NCBI GenBank assembly: GCA_030673955.1
Contig: DAOVBF010000014.1
Location: 1 to 10,462 of the forward strand
Direction: 5' to 3'
Length of the DNA: 10,462 nucleotides
DNA from: Deltaproteobacteria bacterium
Lineage (GTDB): Bacteria; Myxococcota_A; UBA9160; SZUA-336
The notes beneath the pieces were generated by a model. The model was not told the origin of the DNA and did no database searches. It saw only the letters and a list, made by a program, of their open reading frames with translations. Shown piece after piece: positions 5,907 to 10,462 of this stretch. The position numbers and the translations under genes were made by a program. Positions within the stretch are counted from its first letter, which is position 1; every line of letters starts with the position of its first letter.

Positions 5907-6398
5907 CTACGAACCACCCCCCCCCAGAAGGCGCTGCACATAGTCGGGTCGGTAGACCAAGGCCGGGGACTCCTGCGGGGTCTCCGCGTTCCGTAGCCAA
6001 ACGCCGAGCAGCAAGGCACCGAGGCCCAGCACCAGCACGATCCCCACGCTGCTTCGCACAAGCTGGAAAGAGTCGATCCAGCGAGTGCGCTTCCGACCCG
6101 CAGTGCCCGGCGCCCCTCGGACGAGCCGCGCCACGCCCTCCTCGGGATCGGCGCCGATCGCGCGTGCGAGAGTGCGGGTCGTCCCGCGCCCGTGGCCGTC
6201 CGGCTTCAAACCGGCGCCGCTCACCTCGATAGCCCGAATCCGCTCTGGGGGGAGCTTGGTGCGGGCCGCCACAAACCAGATCGAGATTCCACGCAGCTCG
6301 CGCTGCTGCTGGAACCAGCGACCGAAGTCCTGGGCCCGCTCAGACGAGCCGTCTGCTACTCGAGTACGGCGAGATACTCTCTCGACTTGCGCCCCCAC
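5907..6398 (-). CDS. Short RodZ-like HTH and transmembrane protein
   Basis: A 163-aa protein. Residues about 23-95 form a RodZ/HTH_25-type helix-turn-helix (FGRWFQQQRELRGISIWFV, AARTKLPPERIRAIEVSG, then TLARAIGADPEEGVARL). A basic stretch RKRTRW and one membrane helix (SSVGIVLVLGLGALLLGVWL, about 116-135) follow. RodZ proteins bridge the MreB cytoskeleton and the cell-wall elongation machinery through the cytoplasmic HTH; here the periplasmic beta domain is absent, leaving only about 28 residues that end in poly-Gly (LLGGGGS). The usual PGxYxRGFLRSYA segment is degenerate (PDGHGRGTTRTLA). The GTG at 6398 has AAGG a few bases upstream and is the only plausible start; it overlaps the 3' end of the TPR lipoprotein gene by 43 bases. 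That pairing mirrors the known pilF-rodZ order of gamma-proteobacteria. It could instead be an unrelated membrane-anchored regulator. Confidence 0.75.
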   Translation of the reverse strand: MGAQVERVSRRTRVADGSSERAQDFGRWFQQQRELRGISIWFVAARTKLPPERIRAIEVSGAGLKPDGHGRGTTRTLARAIGADPEEGVARLVRGAPGTAGRKRTRWIDSFQLVRSSVGIVLVLGLGALLLGVWLRNAETPQESPALVYRPDYVQRLLGGGGS

Positions 6399-7132
6399 TT
6401 GCCTTCGCCCCCCCGCTCAGCAGCAATCCTAAGGTGCTCGATCGCCTCCTGGCGCTGCCCCATCTTGACATGAGCCCGGGCCAACCAGAACCGGGCCTCG
6501 GCCTCGCTTGCGCCAAAGACCTGCGGCGGTCGACGCTCGAGACTCTCCAGCACCTGCTGGAACTCATGGATCGCCTCGACCACCTCGCCTCGGTCGTAGG
6601 ACAGGATGCCGAGGTTCATGTATGCGTACTCGTTGAAGCCCCCCTCACTCAACGCGTCGCGGAAATCACGCTCGGCCTGCTCCGCGTTCCCGGACTTGTA
6701 GTGCGCCCAGCCGCGGTTGACAAGGGCTCGGGCGCGTCCGAGGAGGGTGGGGTCCTCGATCAGGATGTCGTTCTCGCGGATGGCGTCCTCCCAGCGCTCC
6801 CGCGCGAGGTACACCGCTCCGAGATTCAGCCGCGCCTCCTGGTGCCTGGGATCCAGCCGGAGCGTCTCGCGTAAGTGATGCTCGGCGAGGTCCAGGATCC
6901 CTTTCAGGCGATACGTCTGCGAGAGTCCGAAGTGAGCCTCGGGATCCTTGTCGTAGAGTTCGATCGACTTCTGGTACTCGCGCATCGCCAGCTCGAGCTC
7001 CCTCTTCGCCAGCCGGAGCTCAGCCAGCTGGCGGTGCGCCCCGGCCCGATTCAGTCTCTCCTCGCTGACCGTGGCACAGGCCGCCAACACGAGAACAAGT
7101 CCCCACGCGAGACATCGCACTCTCAAATGCAT
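6356..7132 (-). CDS. TPR lipoprotein, PilF/PilW-like
   Basis: A 258-aa protein with a lipoprotein signal peptide, MHLRVRCLAWGLVLVLAAC: the lipobox is L16-A-A-C19 and residue +2 is Ala, consistent with outer-membrane sorting. The rest is about six tetratricopeptide repeats, e.g. AMREYQKSIELYDKDPEAHF, AEHHLRETLRLDPRHQEARL, NEYAYMNLGILSYDRGEVVE and ARFWLARAHVKMGQRQEAI. PilF/PilW pilotins of type IV pilus systems are TPR lipoproteins that guide outer-membrane assembly of the secretin PilQ; length and the RodZ-like neighbour fit this. TPR similarity is generic and no pilus gene is in view, so the pilotin role is an inference. The ATG at 7132 follows a GAGGGGGGG tract eight or nine bases upstream. 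It is 19 bases after the stop of the unknown gene before it, so the three genes are probably one operon. Confidence 0.85.
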   Translation of the reverse strand: MHLRVRCLAWGLVLVLAACATVSEERLNRAGAHRQLAELRLAKRELELAMREYQKSIELYDKDPEAHFGLSQTYRLKGILDLAEHHLRETLRLDPRHQEARLNLGAVYLARERWEDAIRENDILIEDPTLLGRARALVNRGWAHYKSGNAEQAERDFRDALSEGGFNEYAYMNLGILSYDRGEVVEAIHEFQQVLESLERRPPQVFGASEAEARFWLARAHVKMGQRQEAIEHLRIAAERGGEGKWGRKSREYLAVLE

Positions 7133-7151
7133 CGAAAGCCCCCCCTCGAGA

Positions 7152-7685
7152 TCAAAAGAACGCGAGCAACTGTGTTAGCAGATCGGGTTGCTCCTCCGCC
7201 CCGCCCTGCCGCACGAGGGAAATCCGGCCGAGCACGGCCGGCCGCGCACCCTCGCCTGCGCTCGGCCTGGCAGGCGCCGCCCCCTGAGCCCCACGCGCAT
7301 ACCTGGGGTGTGGGAGGGGTTTGCGGAGTTGGTTCCAGCGCCTGAGGCGCGCCTGCTTCTGCGCTGGGTCGAGAGACATGAACTCGGCGTTATCCATGAC
7401 AAAGCCCAGGCTCCCCGCGAAACCCATGCCCTCCTCCATCGGGATGCTCATCTCCTCCAGCGAGCGAATGGCATCCGAGAACGTAAAGCGGCGGACCAAC
7501 GACTTGTCGAGGAACCGGAGCAGCACGGCCACGAAACCCCGCCGCCCATTCCAGACGGCGGCCACGGCCGCCACACATCGCTCCTGTCCGTCAGAGGTCT
7601 CGACCCGCGCCTCAGCTGCGGAGAAGGCCAGTGCACGGACCATCTCGGGCCGTAGCGCCGTCGGACCATCGACTTCCAAGAACAT
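7152..7685 (-). CDS. Conserved-looking hypothetical protein upstream of the TPR gene
   Basis: A 177-aa protein, not recognised. The N-terminal two thirds looks like a folded alpha/beta domain: MFLEVDGPTALRPEMVRALA, then strand-like CVAAVAAVWNGRRGFVAVLL, then SLEEMSIPMEEGMGFAGSLG and FVMDNAEFMSLDPAQKQARL. A Pro/Ala/Arg-rich linker (GAQGAAPARPSAGEGARP) separates it from a short C-terminal segment, LGRISLVRQ ... DLLTQLLAFF, that could be an amphipathic anchor or docking helix. No signal peptide or membrane segment is seen. The frame opens at a GTG at 7808, but the ATG at 7685 has a strong AAGGGGA seven bases away and the preceding 41 residues are Arg/Ser-rich with no hydrophobic core, so the ATG is preferred. 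Its closeness to the TPR lipoprotein and RodZ-like genes suggests a role in cell envelope or pilus function, but nothing in the protein shows it. Confidence 0.65.
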   Translation of the reverse strand: MFLEVDGPTALRPEMVRALAFSAAEARVETSDGQERCVAAVAAVWNGRRGFVAVLLRFLDKSLVRRFTFSDAIRSLEEMSIPMEEGMGFAGSLGFVMDNAEFMSLDPAQKQARLRRWNQLRKPLPHPRYARGAQGAAPARPSAGEGARPAVLGRISLVRQGGAEEQPDLLTQLLAFF

Positions 7686-7848
7686 CCACTTCCCCTTACG
7701 CCATGGGAGCCGGCGCAGGCTTCCGTCGCCTCTATCGGGAAGAGTTTGGACGGACTTGAGATCCCACGACGACTTCCGGCGCGAGCTGCGCACCCGGGAT
7801 AGCGTCACCCGTGCGCTGGGGAAGCTCCGACCGATCGTGCTGAGTACT

Positions 7849-7887
7849 TGTCAGGAGCGCCACGACAGACACTCGCGACACCTGACA
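7849..7887. repeat. Inverted repeat after the PfkB gene
   Basis: TGTCAGG (7849-7855) and CCTGACA (7881-7887) are perfect inverted copies separated by 25 bases that contain several GACA/TGTC motifs. It begins eight bases past the PfkB stop in the minus direction. It may be a weak terminator or a regulator binding site before the next operon; no T-run follows. Confidence 0.3.
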
Positions 7888-7894
7888 GCAGTCG

Positions 7895-8794
7895 TCAGAA
7901 TCTCGTGAGAGAGCGGAATTGCGCGAGGCGCCCCTCGATCTCGGCGCCGGAGAGCGCGCGGAATCGGCCCAGGCTGAATCGCTCGACGCAGAAGGACGCC
8001 ATCACGGAGCCATAGATCACGGCGCGGCGGAGGTTCTCGCTGTCGAGCCTCCCCTCCCTGGCCAGCGCCCCCATGAAGCCGCCCGCGAAGCTGTCGCCGG
8101 CACCGGTGGGATCTTGGACCTCGAGTAGCGGAAAGGCGGGGGCGGCAAAGACACCCGCCTCATCGAAGAGCAGGGCCCCGTGCTCCCCGCGCTTGATGAT
8201 CACGATACGGGGCCCGAGGTCGCGGATCACCGCGGCCGCCCGGACGAGGTTTTGTTCCGCGGTGAGCTGTCGCGCCTCCTGATCGTTGATGACGAGCCCA
8301 TCCACACGCGCCAGCGTCTCTTCCAGCTCGTCCCGCGTGCGCTCGATCCAGAAGTCCATGGTGTCCATGGCCGTGAAGCGCGGTGCCCGCGCCTGCTCCA
8401 GCACGCGGAGCTGGAGCGATGGGTGGATATTCGCGAGGAAGACAAACTCCGAGTTGCGGTACGCGTCGGGCAGGACGGGGTCAAAGCCCTCGAAGACGCC
8501 GAGCTCCGTGAAGAGCGTGTCTCGGTCGTTCAGGGACGCATGGTAACGCCCCCCCCAGCGGAACGTATCGCCCTCGGCGCGGTAGATGCCCGCGGTGTCG
8601 ATCCCGCGTGAGCTGAGGAACTCCAGATGCTCGCGGGGGAAGTCGCTCCCGACCACAGCCACCGCGCGCACCGCCCCGAAGTAGCTGGCCGCTACGGAGA
8701 AGTAGCACGCCGCCCCGCCCAGCACGCCCTGGACCCGCCCAGCGGGCGCATCGATGTCATCGAGGGCGACCGAGCCCACGACCAGAACGCTCAA
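7895..8794 (-). CDS. PfkB-family sugar or nucleoside kinase
   Basis: A 299-aa kinase of the PfkB/ribokinase family, which transfers phosphate from ATP to a sugar or nucleoside hydroxyl. Family signatures: the N-terminal strand SVLVVGSVALDDID, the di-glycine segment LGGAACYFSVAASYFG (signature 1), NDQE at 170-173 (the NxxE Mg/ATP element), IIKRGEHGALLF, and the C-terminal DPTGAGDSFAGGF at 228-240 containing the anion hole and the catalytic base D234. The segment AMDTMDFWIERTRDELEETL belongs to a widely distributed sugar-kinase subgroup of unassigned substrate, so I do not name one. The start is the TTG at 8794, three bases after the sucD stop; it lies directly before the first conserved strand and no ATG serves. 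The tight spacing suggests cotranscription with sucCD. The C8 run at 8549-8556 encodes WGGR in frame and is not a break. Confidence 0.92.
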   Translation of the reverse strand: MSVLVVGSVALDDIDAPAGRVQGVLGGAACYFSVAASYFGAVRAVAVVGSDFPREHLEFLSSRGIDTAGIYRAEGDTFRWGGRYHASLNDRDTLFTELGVFEGFDPVLPDAYRNSEFVFLANIHPSLQLRVLEQARAPRFTAMDTMDFWIERTRDELEETLARVDGLVINDQEARQLTAEQNLVRAAAVIRDLGPRIVIIKRGEHGALLFDEAGVFAAPAFPLLEVQDPTGAGDSFAGGFMGALAREGRLDSENLRRAVIYGSVMASFCVERFSLGRFRALSGAEIEGRLAQFRSLTRF

Positions 8795-8797
8795 GGC

Positions 8798-9672
<875 letters not shown>

Positions 9673-9676
<4 letters not shown>

Positions 9677-10462
9677 GCCTGCACCGCCGCGACGATTTTC
9701 TTCGCCGCATCCTGCATGCCCTCCGCGGGCGTAATGTTGAGCCCCGAGCTGCGCAGCATCTCGCGACCTTTCGGGGCATTCGTCCCATCGAGCCGCACCA
9801 CCATCGGCACGCTTACGCCGACGCTCTTGGCCGCCCGTATGACTCCCTCGGCAACCACGTCGCACAGGACAATGCCGCCGAAGATGTTTACCAGAATTCC
9901 CTTCACATTCGCGTCCGCGAGAATCAGCCGGAAGGCGTGGCTCACGCGCTCCGCATCCGCGGTGCCACCCACATCGAGGAAGTTCGCCGGCGTCCCGCCC
10001 TCACGCTTGATGATGTCCATGGTAGCCATCGCCAGGCCCGCACCATTCACCATGCAGCCGATGTTTCCATCCAGGGAGACCCAGGAGAGATCGTACTGGG
10101 AGGCCTCGCGCTCGCGCGGGTCCTCCTCGTCCAGGTCGCGCAGGTCCCGGATCTCCGGGTGTCGGTAGAGCGCGTTGTCATCGAAATTGAGCTTGCAATC
10201 GAGCGGGATGACCGACTCGCCCGAGATCACGAGCGGGTTGATCTCCGCGAGCGAGCAGTCCTTCTCCCTGAAGAGCAGGTACAGCCCATTGAGGAGCGTC
10301 ACCAGGTTCGCCACCTGCTTCGGCGAGAGACCCAGATCGAAGCCCAGGTCCCGGGCCTGGTAGTCGCAGATCCCCACCAGCGGATCGACCTGGACGGTCA
10401 GGATCTTCTCGGGGGTGCGCGCGGCCACCTCCTCGATCTCCACCCCGCCCTCGGTCGACGCC
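9673..10462 (-). CDS. sucC: Succinyl-CoA synthetase beta subunit, 5' end off the window
   Basis: The C-terminal 262 residues of SucC; the frame runs through the right edge, which begins within [13 protein letters not shown] of the ATP-grasp domain. SucC supplies the nucleotide-binding and part of the CoA-ligase domain of the heterotetramer or heterodimer. Visible signatures: AEINPLVI (Mg-ATP ligands), [47 protein letters not shown] and [17 protein letters not shown]. In FGGIVLCD a leucine stands where E. coli has arginine (FGGIVRCD). All expected C-terminal blocks are present and the end ([13 protein letters not shown]) is normal. Its stop overlaps the sucD start by ATGA. Confidence 0.97.

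Overview
The window is a high-GC bacterial chromosome segment (about two thirds G+C by eye). Fourteen genes are supported, all on the minus strand, and no mobile elements, CRISPR arrays or RNA genes were found. The gene set suggests a Gram-negative, diderm bacterium: sucCD of the proteobacterial type, a TPR lipoprotein next to a RodZ-like protein, recO, mgtE, a PilZ protein and an ECF sigma factor. The sequence flavour recalls environmental deltaproteobacterial or myxobacterial-type lineages, but this is an inference and no marker gene proves it.

In transcription order, from the right edge to the left:

(1) A TCA-cycle block. The 3' part of sucC overlaps sucD by ATGA, and a PfkB-family kinase follows after 3 nt.

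(2) A short envelope cluster. An unrecognised 177-aa protein is followed by a PilF/PilW-like TPR lipoprotein, whose 3' end overlaps a small RodZ-like HTH plus transmembrane protein. This pairing matches the pilF-rodZ order known from gamma-proteobacteria.

(3) The magnesium channel/transporter mgtE, then a hairpin-rich intergenic stretch, then recO (recombinational repair).

(4) A small exported protein with an NTF2-like look, coupled to a single-domain PilZ (c-di-GMP) protein.

(5) An ECF sigma factor without an adjacent anti-sigma gene, a 71-aa acidic unknown, an isoprenylcysteine-methyltransferase-like membrane protein and, running off the left edge, a small-molecule or lipopolysaccharide-type kinase. 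The kinase appears to start at a CTG that overlaps the upstream stop codon.

No gap between genes exceeds about 220 bases. The window is mainly housekeeping. I see no convincing new multi-gene system. The points most worth a second look are the non-canonical CTG start of the kinase, a one-residue deletion in the SucD CoA-binding loop, the reduced RodZ-like protein ending in a G9 tract beside a 17-bp tandem repeat, and the hairpin cluster between mgtE and recO.
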